This document shows, piece by piece, positions 7,441-17,435 of a stretch of DNA of 64,000 nt; the first letter of the stretch is position 1; each line of letters opens with the position of its first letter. A model generated the notes under the pieces. It ran no database searches. It worked only from the letters and a program-made list of their open reading frames with translations, and was not told the DNA's origin. This stretch comes from Acholeplasma hippikon (lineage in GTDB: Bacteria; Bacillota_I; Bacilli_A; Acholeplasmatales; Acholeplasmataceae). The stretch is from the NCBI RefSeq assembly GCF_900660755.1, contig NZ_LR215050.1:620001-684000 (forward strand), read 5' to 3'. The translations under genes and the position numbers were made by a program.

Positions 7441-9555
7441 TTATCTTCTACGTTTATTTGTCTTATTCTTTTGAGACTTATGTTTTGTCTCTTTTTTCTT
7501 TGAATCTTTTGCTTTTTCATCTTTATTTGAAAAAATCGTAAAATCAATTTTACTATCTTCTGTATCAACTGCAATTAATTTAACTTTAATTGTATCGCCT
7601 AGACGGTAACGTCGACCACGGTCAGTGTAGAAAAGTAAATTTTCTTCATCATAGATTAAGTATTGATTAACATTTCTAACACTCACAAACCCTTCAATAC
7701 CATTAGGAATTTTTACAAAGAATCCACTCGGCATCATTTGAATGATTAATGCTTCAAAGGTCTTACCAATGAAGTTACTCATGTATTCAGCAGATTTAAG
7801 ACTAACTACATCTCGTTCCATATTAATTGCCGTACGTTCTTGTTTTGAAGTGTGTTCGGCGTACTCGTTCATATGATTTTTAAAATAATTAATCTTTTTA
7901 TTTAGTGTTTTTTCATCCTGATTTGTTAACATTAATTCTCTAATCATTCGGTGTAAAAGTAAATCTGGATATCGTCTAATTGGTGATGTGAAATGTGAGT
8001 AAAATTCAGAACCTAATCCAAAATGTCCAATTGGTTTTTCTGAATATTTCGCCTTTTGCATACTTCTTAGTAAGATCATATGAATGATATATCCATATTT
8101 AGTATCTGTTGATTCTTTTGTTAGTTTTTGTAGAATTTTAGCAGTAGATTTTTGGTTTTTATCTGCATAAAAACCAAGTTTGCGAAGAGTTAATAAAGCC
8201 GTTTCTAACTTTTCAGCATCTGGTTTTTCATGGACTCTATAAATACCTGATAAACCTTCATCATAAAAGTGTTTTGCAACTGTTTCATTTGCTAGAATCA
8301 TAAATGATTCAATCAGCATTTCAGCATCATCAGTTTTTCTTTCAATAACTTCTAATACTTTACCTTCATGGTCAAGTTTAAACTTAAGTTCTATCGAATC
8401 AAAATCAATCGCTCCACGTTTAGAACGTTTTATTTTTAGAATTTTCGATATCTCATTCATCTTAATGAGCATATCATCAATTTCTTTGTTTCCAACACTT
8501 ACATTTTCTTTTAAGAGTTTATTAACGGCTGTGTAAGTTAAACGTTGTTTAGATTCAATAATTGATGCAAAAATTTTATGACTTATAACATCAAAAGCAT
8601 CATCTAATTCCATTTCACAAGTTAATGTATATTTTGCTTCATGAGGATTTAAACTACATAAATCATTGCTAATTGCATGTGGAATCATAGGAATTACACG
8701 ATCAGCTAAATAAACTGATGTACTTCTTAAATAAGCTTCCTCATTTAATTTCGTTTCTTCTCTTACAAAGTAACTTACATCTGCAATATGAACGCCTAAT
8801 AAATAATTTCCATTATCTAATTTTTCTAAACTGATGGCATCGTCTAAGTCTTTAGCATCTTCCCCATCAATTGTGACGATGAGTTTATTACTAAGATCTG
8901 TTCTTGTTTTTCTTTCATAAACTTCATCAACTTTGATTTCAGAAACTTCTTTTAAGATTTCTTTACTGAATTTAAGTGGCCAACCGTATTCATAAATAAT
9001 TTTAACGATTTCCATATCAGGGTCATTCTTATGACCAATGACTTCTTTAAAATCAGCATAAATTTTAGTTTGGGTAATTTTTTTTACATCTAATGTGACA
9101 ACATGTCCATCTACAATAAAGTCCGGAATATTATCAACGATAATTAATTTGTCTTTAGCGTTTGTCGCATCAAAACGAATTAATTTTTCTTTTTTTCTAA
9201 CCTCAGCAATTACCATGGTTAGATTGTATTTTAAGACTTCAATGACATATGGATCAATTGAACTTCTATTAACTAACACAAGGTCATTTTCCATTGCTCC
9301 TTTTAGATCAAATAAATCTATTTTTAAATCCTTTTCATCTAACATCAATAAAAAGGCAATGCTTTTTTTAACTTGAACATGGCCAATTGCATAATTATTA
9401 TTTAATTTTATATTTTTTTCTTTTGTTACATCAAAATATGGTTTAAGTGAATCGTATATTGAATTTGTTTCTTCTTTATAAGTTTCATATACTTGTTCGT
9501 ATGTTACAAAAGGTGTTTTTTGGCTATAATACCAAATCATAAAATCTTTATTCAT
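7441..9555 (-). CDS. rnr: ribonuclease R (RNB-family exoribonuclease)
   Basis: A 704-residue 3'-5' exoribonuclease: N-terminal cold-shock-like OB folds, a central RNB domain with the catalytic acidic cluster in IDGEDAKDLDDAISLE (around residues 228-243) and the RYPDLLLHR block near 525, a C-terminal S1 domain (FEALIIQMMPSGFFVKI onward, about 613-680), and a lysine-rich tail. RNase R degrades structured RNA and cooperates with SmpB/tmRNA in clearing non-stop messages. It is followed by a terminator and smpB, and preceded by the HAD phosphatase gene. In mollicutes it is often the main 3' exoribonuclease. Confidence 0.97.
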   Translation of the reverse strand: MNKDFMIWYYSQKTPFVTYEQVYETYKEETNSIYDSLKPYFDVTKEKNIKLNNNYAIGHVQVKKSIAFLLMLDEKDLKIDLFDLKGAMENDLVLVNRSSIDPYVIEVLKYNLTMVIAEVRKKEKLIRFDATNAKDKLIIVDNIPDFIVDGHVVTLDVKKITQTKIYADFKEVIGHKNDPDMEIVKIIYEYGWPLKFSKEILKEVSEIKVDEVYERKTRTDLSNKLIVTIDGEDAKDLDDAISLEKLDNGNYLLGVHIADVSYFVREETKLNEEAYLRSTSVYLADRVIPMIPHAISNDLCSLNPHEAKYTLTCEMELDDAFDVISHKIFASIIESKQRLTYTAVNKLLKENVSVGNKEIDDMLIKMNEISKILKIKRSKRGAIDFDSIELKFKLDHEGKVLEVIERKTDDAEMLIESFMILANETVAKHFYDEGLSGIYRVHEKPDAEKLETALLTLRKLGFYADKNQKSTAKILQKLTKESTDTKYGYIIHMILLRSMQKAKYSEKPIGHFGLGSEFYSHFTSPIRRYPDLLLHRMIRELMLTNQDEKTLNKKINYFKNHMNEYAEHTSKQERTAINMERDVVSLKSAEYMSNFIGKTFEALIIQMMPSGFFVKIPNGIEGFVSVRNVNQYLIYDEENLLFYTDRGRRYRLGDTIKVKLIAVDTEDSKIDFTIFSNKDEKAKDSKKKETKHKSQKNKTNKRRR

Positions 9556-9603
9556 TCATACACCTCTTTCTAATAACCATTTTACCATATTAAAAAATTT
9601 AAT

Positions 9604-10323
9604 TTAGATTAGGTCTTCTGTTGTTAAAAGATGATGAATATCTTTAACAACTTTGTTAGAATATGTTTTTAATTCAGAAACTGCATTATCCATAATATAA
9701 CCGTTAAAATCTCTAATCATTTCTAAATCATTCGCTGAATCTCCAACAGTAATGACTTCATATTCATTTAGATTTTTCATTTCAATTAAATGAGAGATTG
9801 CTTTTGATTTATTAATCCTGTGATCAACCATTTCTACTAAATAACCTTTACCAATATCAATCACATAAACATTGATACCAATTAATAAGTTTTGAAGTGC
9901 TTCACTAATTTCATAGGCTTTTTCTCTATCTTGACAATTCATAGTAATTTTAGTGATTTCTTGACTTGACTCATACATTAATTCTCTAGTTTCTAAGGTC
10001 ACAAATGTTAAGTCTTGATAAAACGCTCTAAATTTAGTTAATTCATTGATAATGGATGTTATTTGAAAACTTGTCATCAACGATTTTTTTAATATGTTTA
10101 AATCTTTATCTAAAATTAGTGCGCCACCACATAGGATAAGATAATCAAATGGTGCATAATTTTTGGCTTGAACATTTTTAAAACTTTGAAAAGATCTACC
10201 TGTTGTAATTACAAATAGATTTCCATTTTCTCTCATTTTATTTACATGTTCAATATTTTGACGTAATTCTAATTCATTACGATAAAATGTACCATCATAA
10301 TCTGAAAATAATACTTTTTTCAT
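9604..10323 (-). CDS. HAD superfamily phosphatase, Cof/type IIB
   Basis: A 239-residue HAD hydrolase. Motif I DYDGT (residues 8-12) holds the nucleophile Asp and motif IV GDSANDLEM (about 194-202) the Mg-binding acidic residues; the threonine of motif II is in TTGRS (about 40-44). A cap domain of the Cof type lies between. Such enzymes dephosphorylate sugar phosphates, phosphoglycolate-like compounds or flavin precursors; the substrate cannot be read here. Only 48 bases separate it from rnr. Confidence 0.85.
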   Translation of the reverse strand: MKKVLFSDYDGTFYRNELELRQNIEHVNKMRENGNLFVITTGRSFQSFKNVQAKNYAPFDYLILCGGALILDKDLNILKKSLMTSFQITSIINELTKFRAFYQDLTFVTLETRELMYESSQEITKITMNCQDREKAYEISEALQNLLIGINVYVIDIGKGYLVEMVDHRINKSKAISHLIEMKNLNEYEVITVGDSANDLEMIRDFNGYIMDNAVSELKTYSNKVVKDIHHLLTTEDLI

Positions 10324-10411
10324 GTCTATACCTTCTTCAATATACTATGTTATATTATAACCAATTCAACCTGATATATATATTCAATTTGTAAAAATAT
10401 TATAAATATAT

Positions 10412-10443
10412 AAAGAAAAAAGGTAACTTTTTCAAGTTACCTT
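10412..10443 (-). terminator. intrinsic terminator after eno
   Basis: Hairpin AAGGTAAC / GTTACCTT (10420-10427 with 10436-10443) and a minus-strand T-rich run at 10412-10420, just beyond the enolase stop codon. Confidence 0.85.
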
Positions 10444-10456
10444 AATTTTTATGAAC

Positions 10457-11764
<1,308 letters not shown>

Positions 11765-11798
11765 TTATACCTTTTTAGTTTGTTTAATGACCATAGTT

Positions 11799-11826
11799 AT
11801 TATACATTATTTTATTTAATTTTCAA
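11799..11826 (-). promoter_or_regulatory. probable eno promoter
   Basis: On the minus strand TTGAAA (11821-11826), a 16-base spacer and TATAAT (11799-11804), about 45 bases upstream of the enolase ATG. Confidence 0.6.
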
Positions 11827-11884
11827 TTAAGTATGTGATTAAATCGTACAAAATAAGTAAAACTATACCTTGAAATTTTTTTAT

Positions 11885-12598
11885 TTAAATAATCTTCATT
11901 TTTTCAATTCTTTCCTTAGCAGGAAGGAAGATAACTGAAGTTAAGATACCTTTTGCAACATTTAATAATGCATAATTACCAATAATATAAGCTAAATATG
12001 CACTCATATTTGATAAGTCTGCGCCAAATACGTTTGACATACCTGGATCTTTAATTAATGTAAATATTGAGAAATGGAACTGACTTAATGTAGATGCTGC
12101 AGCACCAGGATAATAATACATATATATACTTATATATATCGGTGTGATAAAGAAGATATTTAATAGAATCATAACTGTTGAAAGAGCTAATGTCATTCCA
12201 ACAATGAATAATAAATATTCTTTGAATTTCATTCTTGTATTGTCTACAATACATTCTTCCAACATTGGTTTATGAAGTCTACCAGTTAATTTCCCAATAG
12301 CAAGATAACTTAACACTAACGTAGAACTCGCTACGACTGCAACTAACTCCCCAAATACTTGGTCTAGAATTAATATTTCTCCTTGTAAAAACTGTCTAAA
12401 GAAACCTCTAAATAAAATAACAACAAACGTTTCTTTTGGACCAATAATAATGACGGATAGTAAGATAACTATCTCTGATAGATCTATTTTCAACCATGGC
12501 AATCCTAGAGGTATTTCAAATAACCCTAGAACGATTGAAATGGCTGTTAGTGTAACTAAATAGATCATTTTCTTTAAAGCAAGTTGATTTTGACTCAT
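11885..12598 (-). CDS. ribU: riboflavin ECF transporter substrate-binding subunit RibU
   Basis: A 237-residue integral membrane protein with about six hydrophobic helices (for example IYLVTLTAISIVLGLF near residue 12 and the IVILLSVIIIGP segment near 42), typical of S components of energy-coupling factor transporters. The vitamin specificity is given by the FMN riboswitch directly upstream, so riboflavin uptake is the best call. S components of this type are normally about 180-200 residues; here an inserted loop around residues 110-120 and a longer central helix pair make it larger. The shared EcfA/EcfT module is not in this window. Confidence 0.88.
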   Translation of the reverse strand: MSQNQLALKKMIYLVTLTAISIVLGLFEIPLGLPWLKIDLSEIVILLSVIIIGPKETFVVILFRGFFRQFLQGEILILDQVFGELVAVVASSTLVLSYLAIGKLTGRLHKPMLEECIVDNTRMKFKEYLLFIVGMTLALSTVMILLNIFFITPIYISIYMYYYPGAAASTLSQFHFSIFTLIKDPGMSNVFGADLSNMSAYLAYIIGNYALLNVAKGILTSVIFLPAKERIEKMKII

Positions 12599-12615
12599 CT
12601 TTTCCTCCTATGAAA

Positions 12616-12650
12616 ATAAAAAGTTACCCAAACAAACCATTTCGGGTAAC
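12616..12650 (-). terminator. riboswitch-controlled terminator ahead of ribU
   Basis: Hairpin GTTACCC / GGGTAAC (12623-12629 with 12644-12650) followed by a minus-strand T-rich stretch, located between the FMN aptamer and the ribU ribosome binding site, so it should be the off-state expression platform. Confidence 0.85.
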
Positions 12651-12681
12651 TAAAAAAAGACGTAAAAAAACTTACATATTC

Positions 12682-12792
12682 TCTTCTCTCATCCAGACTA
12701 TACTGTCGGTTCCTGAATTTCACAGGATCCTGCAAAAAATTTGCTCGCAGACTTTAACTGCCGGTGAGGAATTACACCTCGCCCCGAAGATG
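12682..12792 (-). promoter_or_regulatory. FMN riboswitch (RFN element)
   Basis: Read on the minus strand the conserved RFN blocks appear in order: ATCTTCGGGGCGAGGTG, the CCTCACCGGCAGT strand, AGTCTGCGAGC, GGATCCTGTGAAATTCAGGA and CCGACAGTATAGTCTGGATG with the closing GAGAGAAGA. It lies in the 333-base gap between ribU and gpmI and points to ribU. FMN binding should favour the downstream terminator. Confidence 0.97.
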
Positions 12793-12810
12793 ATTTAATT
12801 TAGCAAAGTT

Positions 12811-12839
12811 ATTTTACCACTTAGAATTACATAATTCAA
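12811..12839 (-). promoter_or_regulatory. promoter of the FMN riboswitch/ribU transcript
   Basis: Minus-strand TTGAAT (12834-12839), an exact 17-base spacer, and TAAAAT (12811-12816), placing the transcript start shortly before the RFN element. Confidence 0.7.
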
Positions 12840-12891
12840 ATAATATTATATTTATCCCCTAATAACCCATAACATACCACACAAATTGTAG

Positions 12892-12897
12892 TATAAT
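12892..12897 (+). promoter_or_regulatory. -10 element of gpmI
   Basis: A perfect TATAAT 35 bases upstream of the gpmI ATG. The -35 region (around 12869-12874) is a poor match, so this is a -10-driven promoter. Confidence 0.55.
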
Positions 12898-12931
12898 ATA
12901 CTAGAAATTAAACAAGAGAGGTATAAAAATT

Positions 12932-14467
12932 ATGGCAGAAAAATTTGCAGCTTTAATTATTATGGACGGTCTTGGTCTTGCACCTGCTTCTTCTTCAAAC
13001 TCAGTTGGACTAGCAAAAAAAGACTATCTAGATTACTTATTAAAAGAATATCCTAACAATACACTTGTTACATCTGGTGAAGCAGTTGGTTTACCAGAAG
13101 GACAAATGGGTAATAGTGAAGTAGGACATTTAAATTTAGGTGCTGGACGTATCGTTTGGCAATCTTTATCAAGAATCAATGTTGCTATTAAAGATGGTTC
13201 ATTCTTCCAAAATGAAGCATTCTTAAAAGCTGTTGAACATGTGAAGAAAAACAATTCTAAACTTCATATCATGGGTTTAGTTTCTGATGGTGGTGTTCAT
13301 GCTCACGTTTCACACTTCAAAGCTTTATTAGACTTAGCAAGACAACAAGGTGTTGCTGATAAAACATTCTTACATGCATTTACTGATGGTAGAGACACTC
13401 CTCAAGAATCAGGCTATGGTTATGTAGAAGATTTAGTTAACTACGGATATAATATCGCTACTGTTGCTGGTAGATATTACGCAATGGATAGAGACAATAA
13501 CTGGGATCGTATCCAACAAGCATTTGACACAATGGTTTTAGGTACTGGTGAAGTGAAAGCTTCAGCATTAGAAGGAATCAAAGATTCATATGCTGCTGGT
13601 GTACAAGATGAATTCATCAAACCTTTTGTTGTGAATAAGTCAGGTTTAATCGCTGATAACGATGCAGTTATCTTCGCTAACTTCCGTCCAGATAGAGCAA
13701 TCCGTATGGCAACTGCATTATCTAACCCAGAAGCTACACAAACAATGGTAACTGAAGGTAAAGCCGTATTAAATATTGAAAAAGCTCCTAAAGGTATCTT
13801 ATTCGTATCAATGATGCACTATAAAGAAACTGTTAAAGGTGAATTAGCATTCCCTCTACAAACATTTGAAAACCTATATGGCGAAGTCATTGAAAAGCAT
13901 GGATTCAGTCAAATTCGTGCTGCTGAAACTGAAAAATATGCACACGTTACCTTCTTCTTTGATGGTGGTAAAGAAGTTGAATTACCTCATTCAAAACGTA
14001 TCTTAGTAGAATCACCTAAAGTTCCTACTTATGATTTAAAACCTGAAATGTCAGCTTATGAATTAACTGATAAAGTCATTGCTGAATTACGCACAGGTAA
14101 ATACCAAACAATGGTATTAAACTTCGCTAACCCAGACATGGTTGGTCATACAGGAAATATCGAAGCAACAACTAAGGCTGTTGAAGCTACTGTTGAATGT
14201 GTTGGTAAAGTAACTGACGTGATCACTAAAGAATTAGGTGGTGTTGCAATCATCTTAGCTGACCATGGTAATGCTGAACAAATGAGAGATGCAGAAGGCA
14301 AACCTCATACTGCTCATACGACAAATCCAGTTCCAGTAATTGTTACTAAACATGGCGTTAAAGTAAACACTGGTGCATTATGTGATGTTGCTCCAACATT
14401 ATTAGATTTATTAGGAATTGAAAAACCAGCTGAAATGACTGGTAAATCATTAATTTCAAAAGAATAA
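12932..14467 (+). CDS. gpmI: 2,3-bisphosphoglycerate-independent phosphoglycerate mutase
   Basis: A 511-residue alkaline-phosphatase-superfamily mutase that interconverts 3- and 2-phosphoglycerate with two Mn ions. Visible are the metal-binding MDGLGL (11-16), the phosphoserine Ser62 in GNSEVGH, the DGRDT block near residue 153, FRPDRA near 255 and the late ADHGNAEQM metal site near 443. A GAGAGG ribosome binding site precedes the ATG, and the gene ends with its own terminator, so it is a single transcription unit, facing away from eno across the ribU riboswitch. Confidence 0.98.
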   Translation: MAEKFAALIIMDGLGLAPASSSNSVGLAKKDYLDYLLKEYPNNTLVTSGEAVGLPEGQMGNSEVGHLNLGAGRIVWQSLSRINVAIKDGSFFQNEAFLKAVEHVKKNNSKLHIMGLVSDGGVHAHVSHFKALLDLARQQGVADKTFLHAFTDGRDTPQESGYGYVEDLVNYGYNIATVAGRYYAMDRDNNWDRIQQAFDTMVLGTGEVKASALEGIKDSYAAGVQDEFIKPFVVNKSGLIADNDAVIFANFRPDRAIRMATALSNPEATQTMVTEGKAVLNIEKAPKGILFVSMMHYKETVKGELAFPLQTFENLYGEVIEKHGFSQIRAAETEKYAHVTFFFDGGKEVELPHSKRILVESPKVPTYDLKPEMSAYELTDKVIAELRTGKYQTMVLNFANPDMVGHTGNIEATTKAVEATVECVGKVTDVITKELGGVAIILADHGNAEQMRDAEGKPHTAHTTNPVPVIVTKHGVKVNTGALCDVAPTLLDLLGIEKPAEMTGKSLISKE

Positions 14468-14486
14468 CTTGATAAAATAACTCTAA

Positions 14487-14528
14487 AACCTCAAATAATA
14501 GCATTTGCTTTTACATTTGAGGTTTTTT
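14487..14528 (+). terminator. intrinsic terminator after gpmI
   Basis: Inverted repeat AACCTCAAAT / ATTTGAGGTT (14487-14496 with 14515-14524) ending in a run of T to 14528. Confidence 0.85.
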
Positions 14529-14615
14529 GTTTACAATATAAGTAACGAATCGATTACTATGCAAACACAAAAATGTTAATAAAACTACTTTAATCATCTT
14601 TAAAAATGATTTTAG

Positions 14616-14644
14616 TTGCATTTTCATTTTTATTGGAGTATGAT
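14616..14644 (+). promoter_or_regulatory. promoter of the small membrane protein gene
   Basis: TTGCAT (14616-14621), a 17-base spacer and TATGAT (14639-14644), 36 bases before the ATG at 14680. Confidence 0.6.
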
Positions 14645-14679
14645 ATGAATCGTTGCAATTACACCATCTGGAGGATTTT

Positions 14680-15120
14680 ATGGATTTCATTATCGAACAT
14701 GCATTAGACATCTTATTAGAGTTAGTTATCGTAGCTATCGTACACTTTGTATGGTCTAAGAAACAAAACAGACTTAAATTTGATTTTGTTACTGTCTTAT
14801 GCTTCTTATTATTAATCATCTTTGGAATTATCATGCCAATTCATTCAGCTGAAAAATATGGTCACGAATACACAACTCCATGGTTACTAATTATCTACAT
14901 CACATTAGCATTATGTGTAGGATTATCAACCTTTATTAAGTTTAAGTTCTTACACCATGAGCATGAATGTATGGAAGTTGAAATGACTGAATGCATCATT
15001 AAGAATAAACGTGCTAATTTAATCTTTGGTAAAGGATTACATTCACTTATTCTTTTCTGTAAATCATTAACAGTATTCGTTTTAATTGGTAATCTAATCA
15101 ATGTATTAATACAAAAATAA
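14680..15120 (+). CDS. small integral membrane protein of unknown function
   Basis: A 146-residue protein with four hydrophobic segments: about residues 9-24 (LDILLELVIVAIVHFVW), 36-53, 69-86 (WLLIIYITLALCVGLS) and 122-142. A His/Glu/Cys-rich linker, HHEHECMEVEMTEC, lies between the third and fourth and could bind metal, but that is only a composition argument. I start it at the ATG with GGAGG five bases upstream; an in-frame TTG at 14653 would lie upstream of that site. No family recognised. It stands alone between its own promoter and a terminator. Confidence 0.75.
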   Translation: MDFIIEHALDILLELVIVAIVHFVWSKKQNRLKFDFVTVLCFLLLIIFGIIMPIHSAEKYGHEYTTPWLLIIYITLALCVGLSTFIKFKFLHHEHECMEVEMTECIIKNKRANLIFGKGLHSLILFCKSLTVFVLIGNLINVLIQK

Positions 15121-15142
15121 AACACCTTTCGGTGTTTTTTTT
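15121..15142. terminator. bidirectional terminator between convergent genes
   Basis: Compact hairpin AACACC-TTTC-GGTGTT (15121-15136) with T runs on both strands, serving the membrane protein gene (plus) and the phosphoesterase gene (minus), which end on either side of it. Confidence 0.85.
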
Positions 15143-15833
15143 ATGTTATTTCATTTCCAAACTCATCGAATATTAAAATATTAACCTTTTTTGTAATAAC
15201 GGTATTGGCATCAATCCCTATAAAATGTTTGTATCTAAATGGTTCATCTGATTCTTTATGTAAATAGTATTTATTTAATGGTTGCACATGATGATGACCA
15301 AAGATATAGACCTTACCATCATACGGGTAATTTTCGATAAATAATGGGGTTTTAGAAAAGTTATAGATATACCATCCTTTTTCTTCGCTAAAGGTATATC
15401 CTGCATGTATAAATACTTTATCATTAAGTTCTATTTTATCTTTCATTTTTGATAATAAATCTAAGATAAATGGGTACTTACCTAAAATAGATTGTCTAAT
15501 CTTTGGCATAGAGTTAGCTTCTTTGTCAGATAATTCAATTAGTGTGTTTCCCATACCATTATATTTGACATTAAAAACACCATCATCTTCACCTTTTAGA
15601 AATTTGAGTAGAAACTCATCATGGTTACCTAGAATCATCATTAAGCGACCAACTCTATCAAAATATTTTAAGAACCCTAAAACTGACAAATTCTCAACGC
15701 CACGATCAAAATGATCACCTAAAGAAATTAAATGGTGATTAGGATTATCAACTTCAAAGCCTTTCTTTTCTAATGCATCGACTAATACTTTAAAGTTTCC
15801 ATGGATATCAGAGAACACAAAATACTTTTTCAT
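15141..15833 (-). CDS. metallophosphoesterase (PPP-type Ser/Thr phosphatase / ApaH-like)
   Basis: A 230-residue calcineurin-like phosphoesterase with all metal-site motifs in order: SDIHGN (8-13), GDHFDRG (about 39-45), GNHDE (about 69-73), the FIHAGY histidine (about 142-147) and GHHH (about 174-177). The pattern is that of bacterial PPP phosphatases, which act on phosphoproteins or on dinucleoside polyphosphates; the sequence does not separate these. It is a single gene divergent from gcvT. Its ribosome binding site is GGGG-type (TTAAAGGGG at 15842-15850). Confidence 0.85.
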   Translation of the reverse strand: MKKYFVFSDIHGNFKVLVDALEKKGFEVDNPNHHLISLGDHFDRGVENLSVLGFLKYFDRVGRLMMILGNHDEFLLKFLKGEDDGVFNVKYNGMGNTLIELSDKEANSMPKIRQSILGKYPFILDLLSKMKDKIELNDKVFIHAGYTFSEEKGWYIYNFSKTPLFIENYPYDGKVYIFGHHHVQPLNKYYLHKESDEPFRYKHFIGIDANTVITKKVNILIFDEFGNEIT

Positions 15834-15905
15834 AGAACCAACCCCTTTAACTTATTTTAACACCGTTTTGTTAGTTAACTAATAGAATAAAAATATACGA
15901 TAGTA

Positions 15906-15937
15906 TATAATGAAAATAGGATGAAGAAAATAGGATG
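15906..15937 (+). promoter_or_regulatory. gcvT upstream region: -10 box and duplicated 12-bp unit with two ribosome binding sites
   Basis: TATAAT at 15906-15911 is followed by GAAAATAGGATG twice (15912-15923 and 15926-15937). Each copy holds an AGGA site; the second places AGGA eight bases before ATG 15944 and also creates an ATG at 15935. No glycine riboswitch is present in this 100-base gap. Confidence 0.55.
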
Positions 15938-15943
15938 TATAAA

Positions 15944-17020
15944 ATGACAGAACTTAAGAAAACAATATTATTTGAAAATCATCAAAAATTAGGTGCCAAC
16001 ATGGTTGAGTTTGGTGGCTTTAGTATGCCACTATACTACACAACAATCGCCCTTGAACACCAAGCAGTACGTAATGAGGTCGGTATGTTTGATGTTTCAC
16101 ACATGGGTGAAATCGTTGTTAAAGGTCCTGATGCATTAGCTTTTGTAAACTATGTGCTATCCAGCAAAGTTGAGTTTTCAAATAAGATGCAATACGGTAT
16201 CTTACTTAATGATAAAGGTGGCGCTGTTGATGATTTAATGGCATATGTCTTCCACCCTGATCATGTACTACTTGTTGTAAATGCTTCTAATAAAGATAAA
16301 GATTTTAAATACTTAGAAAGTTTTATAGATAATTTCAATGTTGAATTGTTTGATGAAACGGATGCATGCGGAGAGATTGCACTTCAAGGTCCAAAGAGTT
16401 TTGAAGTCTTATCTTCTATCTTTAGAAACTTACCACAAGAAAGCATGAAATTTGATTTATATAGTTATGAAGGACATACCGTCTTAATTTCAAGAAGTGG
16501 TTATACTGGTGAAGATGGATTTGAAATTTATGCTGACTTAGAAACTACAATTAAACTTTGGGATAAACTATATAAATCAGGCGTAACACCATGTGGTCTC
16601 GGTTGTAGAGATACATTACGTTTTGAAGCAGCAATGCCTCTTTATGGACATGAACTTGCAGAAGACATTAACCCGATTGAAGCAGGCTTAACATTTGCAT
16701 TAGATCTATCAAAAGAAAACTTTATCGGTAAAGATGCATTAGTAAAATATAAAGAAAATCCAAAACGTAAAATTGTTGGTATTGAACTTTTAGAACGAAA
16801 TGTAGCACGTCAAGGATACGAAGTTTACCACAATGACACTAAAATCGGTGTCATAACCACAGGTTATTTATCACCAACGACACAATTACCAATTGCCTTA
16901 GCACTAATCGATATAAACTATGCTAAAATTGGAACTGAGTTAAATGTTTTAATTCGTAATAAAATGATCCCTGCTAAAGTTAGGGATAAAAAGTTCTATC
17001 ATAAGAAAAACAAAATTTAA
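15944..17020 (+). CDS. gcvT: glycine cleavage system T protein (aminomethyltransferase)
   Basis: A 358-residue T protein. It transfers the methylene group from the aminomethyl-lipoyl H protein to tetrahydrofolate and releases ammonia. Seen are the N-terminal GANMVEFGGFSMPLYY, the folate-site region HMGEIVVKGPDA, SRSGYTGEDGFEIY (about 182-195) and the C-terminal OB-like domain. I prefer ATG 15944 because AGGA is eight bases upstream; ATG 15935 would add three residues. First gene of gcvT-gcvH-gcvPA-gcvPB, with eight bases to gcvH. Confidence 0.96.
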   Translation: MTELKKTILFENHQKLGANMVEFGGFSMPLYYTTIALEHQAVRNEVGMFDVSHMGEIVVKGPDALAFVNYVLSSKVEFSNKMQYGILLNDKGGAVDDLMAYVFHPDHVLLVVNASNKDKDFKYLESFIDNFNVELFDETDACGEIALQGPKSFEVLSSIFRNLPQESMKFDLYSYEGHTVLISRSGYTGEDGFEIYADLETTIKLWDKLYKSGVTPCGLGCRDTLRFEAAMPLYGHELAEDINPIEAGLTFALDLSKENFIGKDALVKYKENPKRKIVGIELLERNVARQGYEVYHNDTKIGVITTGYLSPTTQLPIALALIDINYAKIGTELNVLIRNKMIPAKVRDKKFYHKKNKI

Positions 17021-17028
17021 GGAGTCTA

Positions 17029-17403
17029 ATGAATATGAATAAAAATGATATGTTATACGCAAAATCTCACGAATGGTTATTCGTTGAAGGAAACAAAGGT
17101 AAAATTGGTATCTCAAGTTATGCTGCAATGCACTTAGGAGATATTGTCTTCTTCGATTTACCAAAAGCTGGAGATGAGTTTAAAAAAGATGATACATTTG
17201 CTGCTGTTGAATCAGTAAAATCCGCTTCTGACATCTATATGCCAGTTTCAGGTAAAGTGATTGCAGTAAATGAAGCATTATCAACTGAACCACAATTAGT
17301 TAATGATGATCCATTTAACAATTGGATTGTTGAAATTGAATTAACAAATCCATCAGAAGTTAATGATTTACTTAACGTTGACGATTACGAAGCAACATTA
17401 TAA
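17029..17403 (+). CDS. gcvH: glycine cleavage system H protein
   Basis: A 124-residue lipoyl carrier. The lipoylated lysine is Lys64 in VESVKSASD, in the usual beta-hairpin; the C-terminal NDDPFNNWIVEIE is also typical. It shuttles the aminomethyl group from P to T protein. The start is either ATG 17029 or ATG 17035 (GGAG lies four or ten bases upstream respectively); the second gives the better spacing. Neither a lipoate ligase nor the dihydrolipoyl dehydrogenase (L protein) is in this window. Confidence 0.96.
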   Translation: MNMNKNDMLYAKSHEWLFVEGNKGKIGISSYAAMHLGDIVFFDLPKAGDEFKKDDTFAAVESVKSASDIYMPVSGKVIAVNEALSTEPQLVNDDPFNNWIVEIELTNPSEVNDLLNVDDYEATL

Positions 17404-17435
17404 TCATTCTTAAAAAATCGAAAAGGGGACTAAGC

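Noticed and set aside
14511-14834. Minus-strand open frame of 107 codons opposite the small membrane protein gene
   Set aside because: Lies over a terminator and promoter that serve the plus strand, and the plus-strand frame has a good GGAGG site and membrane-protein pattern.
15834-15943. Glycine riboswitch upstream of gcvT
   Set aside because: The gap is only 110 bases and holds two divergent promoters and a duplicated ribosome binding site; no aptamer-like pairing is seen.
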